From assembly GCA_017745195.1 (NCBI GenBank), contig JAGHZW010000235.1, forward strand, positions 16,611 through 80,610: 64,000 bases of DNA, given 5' to 3'. Source of the stretch: Pseudoxanthomonas sp. (lineage in GTDB: Bacteria > Pseudomonadota > Gammaproteobacteria > Xanthomonadales > Xanthomonadaceae). Below are positions 1 through 7,520 of this stretch, in pieces. Position numbers and translations under genes: made by a program. Below the pieces are notes generated by a model, which saw nothing but the letters and a program-made list of their open reading frames with translations, did not search any database and was not told the DNA's origin. Numbering within the stretch: the stretch's first letter is position 1; every line of letters starts with the position of its first letter.

Positions 1-458
1 GCTACAACATGCTCAAGCTGACCCTGCTGCTGGTCAGCCACGACCGCGACTTCCTCGACAACGTAGTCACCTCCACGCTGGTAATGGAAGGCGACGGCCG
101 CGTCGGCGAATACGTCGGTGGCTATACCGACTGGCTGCGCCAGCGGCCCACGCCGGTCGCGGCTGCCGCGGCCAAGCCGAAGGCGAAGGAAGCGCAGGCC
201 GAAGCGGCGCCGGTGGTCGCCGCTCCAGCCGCAGCGGCCAGGCGCAAGCTCAGCTACAAGGACGCGCGCGAGCTGGAGCAGCTGCCGGCGCGGATCGAAT
301 CGCTGGAAGGCGAACTGGCGTCGCTGGCCGCGGCGATGTCCGATGCCGGCTTCTACCAGCACGATCCGGGTGCGGTCGCCGCGCATACCCGGCGCATGGC
401 CGAGGCGCAGGACGAGCTCGACACCGCCTACGCCCGCTGGAGCGAACTGGACGGCTGA
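1..458 (+). CDS. uup: ABC-F ATPase Uup, C-terminal part (5' end outside window)
   Basis: The reading frame is open from the window edge, so only the end of the gene is present. The first residues carry the end of the second nucleotide-binding domain, including the H-switch segment LLVSHDRDFLDNVV that is characteristic of ABC-F proteins. An Ala/Pro/Lys-rich linker of about 45 residues follows, then a C-terminal helical hairpin beginning KLSYKDARELEQLP, which matches the DNA-binding coiled coil of Uup. ABC-F proteins are soluble, duplicated ATPases without membrane domains. Uup is linked to ribosome function and suppression of transposon precise excision. The assignment to Uup rather than EttA or YheS rests on this C-terminal hairpin. 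The gene converges with the barstar gene on the other strand, with only about 27 bases between them. Confidence 0.85.
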   Translation, partial: YNMLKLTLLLVSHDRDFLDNVVTSTLVMEGDGRVGEYVGGYTDWLRQRPTPVAAAAAKPKAKEAQAEAAPVVAAPAAAARRKLSYKDARELEQLPARIESLEGELASLAAAMSDAGFYQHDPGAVAAHTRRMAEAQDELDTAYARWSELDG

Positions 459-485
459 GCCAGCGCCACGCAGGCGTTGTCGTGG

Positions 486-923
486 TCAGTGGCCGCGGAG
501 CGCCGTCGGTGCCGGATCCAGTGCCATGAACACCCAGAACGGCACGTCGGCCTCGGCCCACCAGTGCGAGGCTTCCTGCAGCAGGTCGAGCAGGGTCTGC
601 AAGTGCCCGGGTTGCGCGGTGCGCAGCGGCGCGGCGGCCTCGAAGAGCAGCACGTAGCCGGGTGCCGGCAGCCACTCCAGGTCGCGCAGCGCGTCCATCA
701 GCGCGTCCCAGTTGCCGCCGCGGCCGGCGGGCAGGTCCAGCACGGTGGCGATGCGCAGCAACAGGGTCTGCTTGTCGCGGCAGCCGTCGAGGTCGATCCG
801 GCGCACGAGCAGGCCCGAATCGCGGGCGGCCGCAGCCAGCGCCGGCAGGTCGGCGGCGTCGACTTCGTACACGCCGGCCTGCGAGGCATCGTCCAGGCCG
901 ATGTCGAATCCGGAATCGGTCAT
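486..923 (-). CDS. barstar-family RNase inhibitor
   Basis: A protein of 145 residues related to barstar, the cytoplasmic protein that blocks barnase-type RNases. The barstar core is in the middle: the segment GGNWDALMDALRDLEW aligns with barstar ENLDALWDCL, and D73 and D77 correspond to the two acidic residues that plug the RNase active site. About 45 extra N-terminal residues precede the usual 90-residue fold. The start ATG overlaps the stop of the upstream RNase gene (ATGA at 920-923), so the two are almost certainly translationally coupled. The pairing of a secreted RNase with an intracellular inhibitor is the classical barnase-barstar arrangement: the inhibitor protects the producer. The family assignment is firm; whether this protein inhibits its neighbour is inferred. 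Confidence 0.85.
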   Translation of the reverse strand: MTDSGFDIGLDDASQAGVYEVDAADLPALAAAARDSGLLVRRIDLDGCRDKQTLLLRIATVLDLPAGRGGNWDALMDALRDLEWLPAPGYVLLFEAAAPLRTAQPGHLQTLLDLLQEASHWWAEADVPFWVFMALDPAPTALRGH

Positions 924-1357
924 GGCGTGGACTCCGCGGCGGGTGGTTCGAAACGGCGGAAGCTGTCGTAGTGGTCGCCGGTGTAGTACCACTCGCGCGG
1001 CGGATCGCCACCGGTGACGATGCGGCGCGCGCCACGATGCGACAGCCCGGGCGTCGGCACGGTGAACTCGCGGTAGTAGCCGCGTTCGCGCGCCGGCAGC
1101 CGCTGTTCGCGGTTGCCGAACACGCTGCCGTCCTGGCGGTTGGGGAAGGACTCGCCGCGCTGGATCCTGCGGATCACCGGCCCGGCTTCCGCGGGCAGGA
1201 AAGCGGGCAGGGTGGCGGCATGCGCGGCGGCCGCCGGCGGGACCGGGCCCGCGTGCACGTCCGCCTGGCGCATGCCGGCTTCCGGTCGCAGCAGCCAGGC
1301 GAGGGCGGCAATGGCGACGACGGCGAGCAGCAGGCGAAACGGTCGGAATGCGCGCAT
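920..1357 (-). CDS. secreted guanyl-specific ribonuclease (barnase/N1-T1 family)
   Basis: A 145-residue microbial RNase. The N-terminus RAFRPFRLLLAVVAIAALAW is a signal peptide or signal anchor, so the enzyme acts outside the cytoplasm. The catalytic domain lies in the last 85 residues: REF with the general base E97, the arginines R108 and R111/R112, and GDHYDSF with the general acid H129 match barnase E73, R83/R87 and H102. The fold cleaves single-stranded RNA after guanosine. A longer reading frame exists upstream, but the start at 1357 is chosen because it puts the hydrophobic signal at the N-terminus. The stop overlaps the barstar start by four bases. All catalytic residues appear intact, so it should be active. 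Its role could be nutrient scavenging from RNA or interbacterial killing. Confidence 0.85.
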   Translation of the reverse strand: MRAFRPFRLLLAVVAIAALAWLLRPEAGMRQADVHAGPVPPAAAAHAATLPAFLPAEAGPVIRRIQRGESFPNRQDGSVFGNREQRLPARERGYYREFTVPTPGLSHRGARRIVTGGDPPREWYYTGDHYDSFRRFEPPAAESTP

Positions 1358-1518
1358 GCGACGGATTCGTGGCGAGTGGACCGCAGTATGCGTCGGCGGC
1401 ATGTCCGCAGCTTGAACACGGTGCGGTCGCGCGCTTCACGCCGCTGGAACCCGTTACGGCCCATGCTTCGCGGCCTGCGCCGGCGCGGCGGCGGGATGCA
1501 GCATCCTCCGCCGTATCT

Positions 1519-1547
1519 TGGTTGGGCGCGCAAGCCTGACTAGACTG
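1519..1547 (+). promoter_or_regulatory. possible sigma-70 promoter of sodA
   Basis: TTGGTT at 1519-1524 and TAGACT at 1542-1547 are separated by 17 bases and sit about 50 bases before the sodA start. The match to consensus is moderate (3/6 and 4/6), so this is a prediction from spacing and position only. Confidence 0.3.
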
Positions 1548-1597
1548 TTCCCCGCCGCGCCCGGGACTGTCCGGGCTCGAAATCCAAGGAGACCACC

Positions 1598-2209
1598 GTG
1601 GCCTATACCCTCCCCGAGTTGCCGTATGCCTACGATGCGCTGGAACCGCACATCGATACGGAGACGATGAAGATCCACCACACCAAGCACCACCAGACCT
1701 ACATCAATAACGTCAACGCCGCGCTGGAAGGCACCGAGTATGCCGACCTGCCGGTCGAGGAACTGGTGGCCAAGCTGAAGACGCTGCCGGACAACCTGCA
1801 GGGCCCGGTGCGCAACAACGGCGGCGGCCACGCCAACCACACCCTGTTCTGGACGGTGATGTCGCCCAGCGGCGGCGGCGAGCCCAAGGGCGACGTGGCC
1901 AAGGCGATCGACAAGGACCTCGGCGGCTTCGAGAAGTTCAAGGAAGCTTTCACCAAGGCCGCGCTGACCCGCTTCGGCAGCGGCTGGGCCTGGCTGAGCG
2001 TGACCCCCGACAAGAAGGTCGTGGTCGAGAGCAGCGCCAACCAGGACACCCCGCTCAGCGAGGGCAACACGCCGATCCTGGGCCTGGACGTGTGGGAACA
2101 CGCCTATTACCTGAAGTACCAGAACCGCCGCCCGGAATACATCGGCGCGTTCTACAACGTGGTCAACTGGGACGAAGTCGAGCGTCGCTACCAGGCGGCC
2201 GTGAAGTAA
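1598..2209 (+). CDS. sodA: manganese superoxide dismutase
   Basis: A 203-residue Fe/Mn superoxide dismutase that converts superoxide to oxygen and hydrogen peroxide in the cytoplasm. The four metal ligands are visible as H27, H81, D164 and H168, the last two in the signature DVWEHAYY. Residues typical of the Mn type are present: [13 protein letters not shown] around the second ligand and SANQDTP in the active-site region, as in E. coli SodA rather than SodB. The start is GTG at 1598, preceded by AAGGAG at a normal distance; no upstream in-frame ATG fits. There is no signal peptide. It is a single-gene unit: a strong intrinsic terminator follows directly, and the convergent RND pump operon has its own terminator beyond it. 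Confidence 0.95.
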   Translation: MAYTLPELPYAYDALEPHIDTETMKIHHTKHHQTYINNVNAALEGTEYADLPVEELVAKLKTLPDNLQGPVRNNGGGHANHTLFWTVMSPSGGGEPKGDVAKAIDKDLGGFEKFKEAFTKAALTRFGSGWAWLSVTPDKKVVVESSANQDTPLSEGNTPILGLDVWEHAYYLKYQNRRPEYIGAFYNVVNWDEVERRYQAAVK

Positions 2210-2232
2210 GTCGCCACGCACGTGTGCACAGG

Positions 2233-2265
2233 GCGCCCCGGTTCTGCCGGGGCGCTTTTTTTTTT
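2233..2265 (+). terminator. intrinsic terminator of sodA
   Basis: A perfect 9-bp stem (2233-2241 with 2247-2255), a 5-base loop, then ten consecutive T (2256-2265). It begins 23 bases after the sodA stop. Confidence 0.93.
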
Positions 2266-2310
2266 CGCCCGCGTCGTCGCCCCGAACCGGCCGGGCGCGC
2301 CGCGGGCATG

Positions 2311-2340
2311 AAAAAAGCCCCGGCTTGCGGCCGGGGCTTT
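2311..2340 (-). terminator. intrinsic terminator of the RND efflux operon
   Basis: A perfect 8-bp GC stem (2317-2324 with 2330-2337) followed on the minus strand by six T. It lies 23 bases beyond the permease stop codon and closes the tetR-MFP-RND transcript. Confidence 0.9.
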
Positions 2341-2362
2341 CGGTGTCGCGGGACAGGCGCGT

Positions 2363-5300
2363 CTATCGCATCGCCTGGCCGGCCTCGCGTTCCTGCTTCT
2401 CGCGCCATTCCTTCGACGGCTCGTCCAGCCGGTCGCCGAGCATGCGCCGGACCACGATGAAGAACACCGGGATCAACAGCAGGCCGAGGAAGGTGGCGAA
2501 CATCATGCCACCGATCACGCCAGTGCCGATCGCGTGGCGGGCATTGGCGCCGGCGCCGGTGGACAGGGCCATCGGCACCACGCCCATGATGAACGCGAAG
2601 GACGTCATCAGGATCGGGCGGAAGCGCAGGCGTGCGGCCTCGATGGTCGCGTCGCGCAGGGTCTTGCCGGCCAGGCGCTGCTCCACGGCGAACTCGATGA
2701 TCAGGATCGCGTTCTTGGCCGCAAGACCAATGATCGTGATCAGGCCGATCTTGAAGAAGATGTCGTTCGGCAGGCCACGCATCAGGCTCAGCAGCACCGC
2801 GCCGAGCATGCCCAGCGGCACCACCAGCAGCACCGCCACCGGGATCGACCAGCTCTCATAGAGCGCCGCCAGGCAGAGGAACACGACCACGATCGACAGC
2901 ACCAGCAACAGCGTGGCGGCATTGCCGGCCAGGATCTCCTGGTAGGACATGCCGGACCAGTCGTAGCCGAAGCCGGGCGGCAGGTCGTTGCTGACGATGC
3001 CTTCCATGATCTGCATCGCCTCGCCCGAGCTGTGGCCCGGGGCAGGGGAGCCCACGATATTCACCGCGGCGTAGCCCTGGTAGCGGTTCAGCGACGGCGG
3101 GCTGGTGATCCAGTTCGCATCGACCACCGTACTCAGCGGCACCATGCTGCTGGTGAGCGGGCTCGGCGTGTAGAAGCTGGCCAGCGATTCGGCGCCGGTG
3201 CGGAACGGAGCATCGGCGCGCAGGTTCACGCGCTTGATGCGGCCCTCGTAGAAGAAGTCGTTGGCATACACCGGCGCGAGCATCAGGCTGATCGCGTTGT
3301 AGATGTCGCCGACTTCCAGGCCCATCGACTGGGCCTGCACGCGGTCCACCTGCAGCTGCAGCTGCGGGGCGTCCTCGAGGCCGTTCGGACGCACGCCGAC
3401 CAGTGCCGGGTTCTGCGCGGCCTGGCCCAGCAGGATGTTGCGCGCCTGGGTCAGCGCCGCCTGGCCCTGGCCGGTGCGGTCCTGCAGCCACATGTCGAAG
3501 CCGCCGAACTGGCCCAGGCCCTGCACCGTCGGCAGGTTGACCACGAAGATGGTGGCCTCCTTGATCCCGTACAGCGCGCCGTTGGCCTGCTGGATGAACT
3601 CCGGTGCGGTCAGCTTGCGGTCTTCCCACGGCTTGAGCCGGATGAAGGCCATGCCGACGTTCTCGCCCTGGCCGACGAAGCTGAAGCCGGCCACCTGCAG
3701 CATGCTCTGGTAGCCGTCGATGCCCTGCAGCCGCCCGCGCATCTGCTCGAACACGCCCTGCGTGCGCTGCAGGGTCGCACCCGGCGGCAGCTGCACGATC
3801 GCCAGCGCGTAGCCCTGGTCTTCCTCCGGCAGGAAGCTGCCCGGCATGCGGGTGAACAGGAAGCCGCACAGCAGCGCCAGCACCGCGAACAGGATCATCC
3901 AGCGCGGCGCGTGCTTGACCGCACTGCCGATGTGGCCCACGTAGGTGTGGCTGACCTTGTCGTAGTACTTGTTGAACAGGCGGAACACCACGTTGGAGTT
4001 GGCGTGGTGGCTGGGCTTGAGGAAAGTCGCGCACAGCGCCGGGGTGAAGCCCAGCGCAAGGAACGCCGAGAACGCCATGGCAATGGCAATGGTCAGCGCG
4101 AACTGCTTGTAGATCTCGCCGGCCGCGCCGCCCTGCAGCGCGCTGGGGATGAACACCGCGGCCAGGACCACGGTGATCGCGACCACCGCGCTGGTGATCT
4201 GGCCCATCGCCTTGACCGTGGCCTCGCGCGGGGGCAGGCCTTCCTCGGTCATGATGCGCTCGACGTTCTCGATCACCACGATCGCGTCGTCCACGACAAT
4301 GCCGATCGACAGCACCATCGCGAACAACGTCAGCTGGTTGATCGTGAAGCCGATGATCGACATGCCCAGGAACGTGCCGAGCAGGGCGACCGGGATGACC
4401 AGGGTCGGGATGATGGTGGCGCGGATGTTCTGCAGGAAGATCAGCATCACCAGGAACACCAGCACCACCGCCTCGATGAGGGTCTTGACGACTTCCTCGA
4501 TCGAGATCTTGACGAAGGTGGTGCTGTCGTACGGGGCGACCCAGGTCACGCCTTCGGGGAAGGTGGACTGCAGTTCGTCCATCTTCGCGCGCACCGCGTC
4601 GGCCACGTTCAGGGCGTTGGCGCCCGGCAGCAGCTGCACCGCGAACGCACCGATCGGCTTGCCGTCCAGCTTGGTGTCGAAGCCGTAGGAGCCGGGGCCG
4701 AAGTTGACCCGGGCCACGTCGCGCAGGCGCACGGTCGAACCGTCGCTGTTGGCGCGCAGGATGATGTCCTCGAACTGCGCGGGCGTGCTGAAGCGGCCCT
4801 CGGCCGAGACCGTGGCGGTGAACGCCTGGCCATCGGGCGCCGGGTCGGAGCCGACCGAGCCGGCGGCGAACTGCACGTTCTGCGCGCGGATCGCACCCAG
4901 CACCTGGGTGGCCGACAGGCCGAAGCCCTGCAGCTTCTCCGGGTCCAGCCAGATGTTCATCGCGTACTCGGAGCCGAACTGCTGCACGCTGCCGACGCCG
5001 GGGATGCGCGAGATCTGGTCGATCACGCGCGAACCGTTGATGTCGTTAAGCGCGTTGCGGTCCACCGCCGGGTTGTCGGAGACCAGGCCGATCGCCATCA
5101 GGAAGCCGGCGTTGGCCTTGGCCACCACCACGCCCTGCTGGGTCACTTCGGTCGGCAGGCGCGGGGTCGCCAGCGCGACCTTGTTCTGCACCTGGACCTG
5201 GGCGATGTCCGGATTGGTGCCGGTCTCGAAGGTCAGGGTGATGCTGGCGCGGCCGGTGGCGCTGGACGAGGAGCTGAAGTACAGCAGGTGGTCGATGCCG

Positions 5301-5509
5301 GTGAGCTGCTGCTCGATGACCTGGGTGACCGCCCGTTCGACCGTGGACGCGCTGGCGCCGGGATAGCTGGCACCGACGGTGACCTGGGGCGGGGCGATGT
5401 TGGGATAGGACTCCACGCCGAGGCCGAGGATCGCGATCACGCCCGAAAGCGAGATCAGGATCGCCACGACCCAGGCGAAGACCGGGTGGTTGATGAAGAA
5501 CTTGGGCAT
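2363..5509 (-). CDS. RND multidrug efflux permease (HAE1, AcrB/SmeE type)
   Basis: A 1048-residue inner-membrane drug/proton antiporter, the usual length for AcrB homologues. TM1 is at about residues 10-30, the first periplasmic loop follows, and TM4 carries SIGIVVDDAIVVIENVER with the proton-relay aspartates D407 and D408 at the same numbers as in E. coli AcrB. The second half repeats the fold with a second periplasmic loop and TM7-12. It would work as a trimer with the lipoprotein adaptor encoded just upstream (12-base gap) and an outer-membrane channel. No outer-membrane factor gene is present here, so it presumably uses a TolC-like protein encoded elsewhere. The tetR gene at the head of the operon is the likely repressor. 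Substrates cannot be read from the sequence. Confidence 0.95.
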   Translation of the reverse strand: MPKFFINHPVFAWVVAILISLSGVIAILGLGVESYPNIAPPQVTVGASYPGASASTVERAVTQVIEQQLTGIDHLLYFSSSSSATGRASITLTFETGTNPDIAQVQVQNKVALATPRLPTEVTQQGVVVAKANAGFLMAIGLVSDNPAVDRNALNDINGSRVIDQISRIPGVGSVQQFGSEYAMNIWLDPEKLQGFGLSATQVLGAIRAQNVQFAAGSVGSDPAPDGQAFTATVSAEGRFSTPAQFEDIILRANSDGSTVRLRDVARVNFGPGSYGFDTKLDGKPIGAFAVQLLPGANALNVADAVRAKMDELQSTFPEGVTWVAPYDSTTFVKISIEEVVKTLIEAVVLVFLVMLIFLQNIRATIIPTLVIPVALLGTFLGMSIIGFTINQLTLFAMVLSIGIVVDDAIVVIENVERIMTEEGLPPREATVKAMGQITSAVVAITVVLAAVFIPSALQGGAAGEIYKQFALTIAIAMAFSAFLALGFTPALCATFLKPSHHANSNVVFRLFNKYYDKVSHTYVGHIGSAVKHAPRWMILFAVLALLCGFLFTRMPGSFLPEEDQGYALAIVQLPPGATLQRTQGVFEQMRGRLQGIDGYQSMLQVAGFSFVGQGENVGMAFIRLKPWEDRKLTAPEFIQQANGALYGIKEATIFVVNLPTVQGLGQFGGFDMWLQDRTGQGQAALTQARNILLGQAAQNPALVGVRPNGLEDAPQLQLQVDRVQAQSMGLEVGDIYNAISLMLAPVYANDFFYEGRIKRVNLRADAPFRTGAESLASFYTPSPLTSSMVPLSTVVDANWITSPPSLNRYQGYAAVNIVGSPAPGHSSGEAMQIMEGIVSNDLPPGFGYDWSGMSYQEILAGNAATLLLVLSIVVVFLCLAALYESWSIPVAVLLVVPLGMLGAVLLSLMRGLPNDIFFKIGLITIIGLAAKNAILIIEFAVEQRLAGKTLRDATIEAARLRFRPILMTSFAFIMGVVPMALSTGAGANARHAIGTGVIGGMMFATFLGLLLIPVFFIVVRRMLGDRLDEPSKEWREKQEREAGQAMR

Positions 5510-5521
5510 TGGCGGAAGTCC

Positions 5522-6751
5522 TTACTCGGCCGGCTTGTCGCCGGCGGGCGCCTTGGCTGGCGTGCCGTCCTTGGTCGGCGTACCGCCCTTGGCCGGAGCG
5601 GCGGTGCCGGGGGCACCGGCGGGAGCGCCCGGCTGCCACGGCGTCGCGGTCACCGGCGCACCCTCGCGGGCCTTCTGCACGCCCGAGACGATCACCTTGT
5701 CACCGGCCTTCAGGCCGGCGGTGACGATCCACTGGCCGTCGTGGGCCGCGCTGGTGGTCAGGTCGCGGCGCTCGACATTGCCGTCGGCGCCGATCACGCG
5801 GGCGAACGCGCCGTTGGCATCGCGCAGCACCGCTTCCTGCGGCACCAGGAACACCTCGTGCAGCTCGCCCATGTTGACCTTCAGGGTGACGAAGCTGCCG
5901 GGGAACAGCGTGTTGCCGGGATTCGGAACCTGCGCGCGCAGCGACACCGCGCCGGTTTCCGGGTCGACCGTGGTGTCGGAAAAGTCGACCACGCCGGGCT
6001 GCTCGTGGACGCGGTCGCCGGGCAGCACGACCTGCACGGTCGCCTTGCCGGTGGCGGCGAGGGACACGTTGGAGGCGGCACGCAGCCGGGCCAGCTCGGT
6101 CGAGCTGATCGAGAAGTTGGCGAACAGCGGATCGAGCTGGTCGACCGTGGTCAGCAGGGTGGCATCGCCCTGGCCGACCAGGGCGCCCTCGGTGACCCGC
6201 TGCTTGCCGGCGCGACCGGCGATGGGCGAGGTGACCTTGGCGTAGCCCAGGTTGATCCGGGCGGTGCTGACGTTGGCGCGCGCCGCTTCCACCGCGGCAC
6301 CGGCGCTGCGCTCGGCGGCGATGGCATTGTCCAGGTCGTTCTGCGAAACGAACTTCTGCGGCACCAGCCGGCGCGCGCGCTCGGCCAGGGCGCGGGCATT
6401 GGCGTAGGTCGCCTCGGCCTGGGCCAGCTGGCCCTGGGCCACGCCCAGCGAAGCCTGCAGCGGGGCCGGGTCGATCTCGAACAGCAGCTGGCCTTCGCGC
6501 ACATCGCTGCCTTCCTCGTACACCCGCCGCAGCAGCACTCCCGGCACGCGCGCGCGCACGTCGGCGCTGCGGTACGGGGACAGGCGGCCGACCAGGTCGC
6601 GGGTCAGCGGCACGGTCTGCGACTTGACTTCGACCACGCCCACTTCGGGCGGCGGCGGGGCAGCGGCCTGTTCCTTGCCGCCGCATGCGGCCAGCGCAAG
6701 CAGGCCGGAGGCCAGGAGGATTGATCGATGGAGGCGCATCGGGAGGCGCAT
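5522..6751 (-). CDS. RND efflux periplasmic adaptor lipoprotein (MFP)
   Basis: A 409-residue membrane-fusion protein linking the RND permease to an outer-membrane channel. The N-terminus is a lipoprotein signal with lipobox LALAAC (lipidated C23). Lipoyl-like, alpha-hairpin (about residues 90-150) and beta-barrel domains follow, as in AcrA/SmeD. The last 30 residues are an unstructured tail rich in Ala, Pro, Gly and Lys. The start at 6751 is chosen because GGAG lies at a good distance and the signal peptide begins there; a second ATG at 6739 would also keep the lipobox. A longer frame reaching 6820 would run into the tetR gene and is not needed. It lies between tetR (16 bases upstream) and the permease gene in one operon. 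Confidence 0.93.
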   Translation of the reverse strand: MRLPMRLHRSILLASGLLALAACGGKEQAAAPPPPEVGVVEVKSQTVPLTRDLVGRLSPYRSADVRARVPGVLLRRVYEEGSDVREGQLLFEIDPAPLQASLGVAQGQLAQAEATYANARALAERARRLVPQKFVSQNDLDNAIAAERSAGAAVEAARANVSTARINLGYAKVTSPIAGRAGKQRVTEGALVGQGDATLLTTVDQLDPLFANFSISSTELARLRAASNVSLAATGKATVQVVLPGDRVHEQPGVVDFSDTTVDPETGAVSLRAQVPNPGNTLFPGSFVTLKVNMGELHEVFLVPQEAVLRDANGAFARVIGADGNVERRDLTTSAAHDGQWIVTAGLKAGDKVIVSGVQKAREGAPVTATPWQPGAPAGAPGTAAPAKGGTPTKDGTPAKAPAGDKPAE

Positions 6752-6767
6752 CTGAAACTCCGGGGGG

Positions 6768-7394
6768 TCAGGAACGGAAAGAGGGGGGGGCGAAGGCACG
6801 CAGGAAGCTGTCGACCGCAAATTCCGCCCAATGTGACTGCTGGCCGGTTGTGTCGCGGTGAGGAACCAGGAACCGCTGCCGGTCGAAATCCAGGCCGGTG
6901 ATCATGCCAAGCAGCAGCTCGGCTGCGCAGTGCGGATCGTCATGTCTTAGCAGGCCCCGGCGCATGGCCTGTTGCAGCCAGGCGGCCAGGCGGCCCTGCA
7001 GGCCCTCGATCCAGATCGCGTACAGCGCCCGGACCTCGTCGGGGAACTGGGTCGCCTGGCCGGTGAGCAGGCGGGCAGTACCGATCGTGCCGGGTGCGGA
7101 CAGCGCGGCCAGGTGGTCGCGGGCGAAGGCCACCAGTGTCGCGCGCAGGGTCGCCGCGTCCGGGGTGCCGGCGAGCATGGTGGCGTTGCGGCTGTCGTCG
7201 CTGAGCACCTGCAGCAGCAGCGCCTGCTTGGAGCCGTAGCGTGCGTACAGCGTCTGCTTGGAGCAGCCGGCGCGCGCGGCGACCGCGTCCATGCTGATCT
7301 GCACGCCCTGCTCGCGGACCAGTTCGCGCACAGCGGCGTGCACCCGCTGGTGGCGGGCGTCCTCGGGCGGGCGCTGGCTGGAGGCGGGCTGCAT
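6768..7394 (-). CDS. TetR-family repressor of the efflux operon
   Basis: A 208-residue TetR-type regulator. The N-terminal helix-turn-helix is at about residues 32-62 (MDAVAARAGCSKQTLYARYG), and the remainder is the helical ligand-binding and dimerisation domain. Unlike many acrR/smeT systems, in which the regulator is divergent, this gene is the first gene of the pump operon, only 16 bases before the adaptor gene. A perfect inverted repeat lies 5-24 bases upstream of its start and overlaps a candidate -10 box, so negative autoregulation of the whole operon is the simplest reading. The ligand is unknown. Confidence 0.88.
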   Translation of the reverse strand: MQPASSQRPPEDARHQRVHAAVRELVREQGVQISMDAVAARAGCSKQTLYARYGSKQALLLQVLSDDSRNATMLAGTPDAATLRATLVAFARDHLAALSAPGTIGTARLLTGQATQFPDEVRALYAIWIEGLQGRLAAWLQQAMRRGLLRHDDPHCAAELLLGMITGLDFDRQRFLVPHRDTTGQQSHWAEFAVDSFLRAFAPPSFRS

Positions 7395-7398
7395 CGGG

Positions 7399-7418
7399 AC
7401 TGGACTATACCGTCCAGT
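7399..7418 (-). promoter_or_regulatory. palindromic TetR operator overlapping a candidate -10 box
   Basis: ACTGGAC and GTCCAGT form a perfect 7-bp inverted repeat with a 6-base spacer. On the minus strand the spacer region contains TATAGT (7404-7409), a plausible -10 element, with a weak -35 (TTTCAA) 17 bases upstream. The site lies 5 bases upstream of the tetR start, where bound repressor would block initiation. Confidence 0.6.
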
Positions 7419-7520
7419 TCACTTATTTGAAAGCGGGCTTTTCTTCCGTCCTGCAGCAAGGCTCCCGCAACATGCGTGGCTACAATGCGCGCACACACTT
7501 TGCTGCGGAGTTCCAGTCCC

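Noticed and set aside
2534-6724. Open frame of 1396 codons opposite the RND permease and adaptor genes
   Set aside because: It crosses two genes antisense with no domain and a biased Arg/His/Gln composition, so it is a codon-bias shadow.
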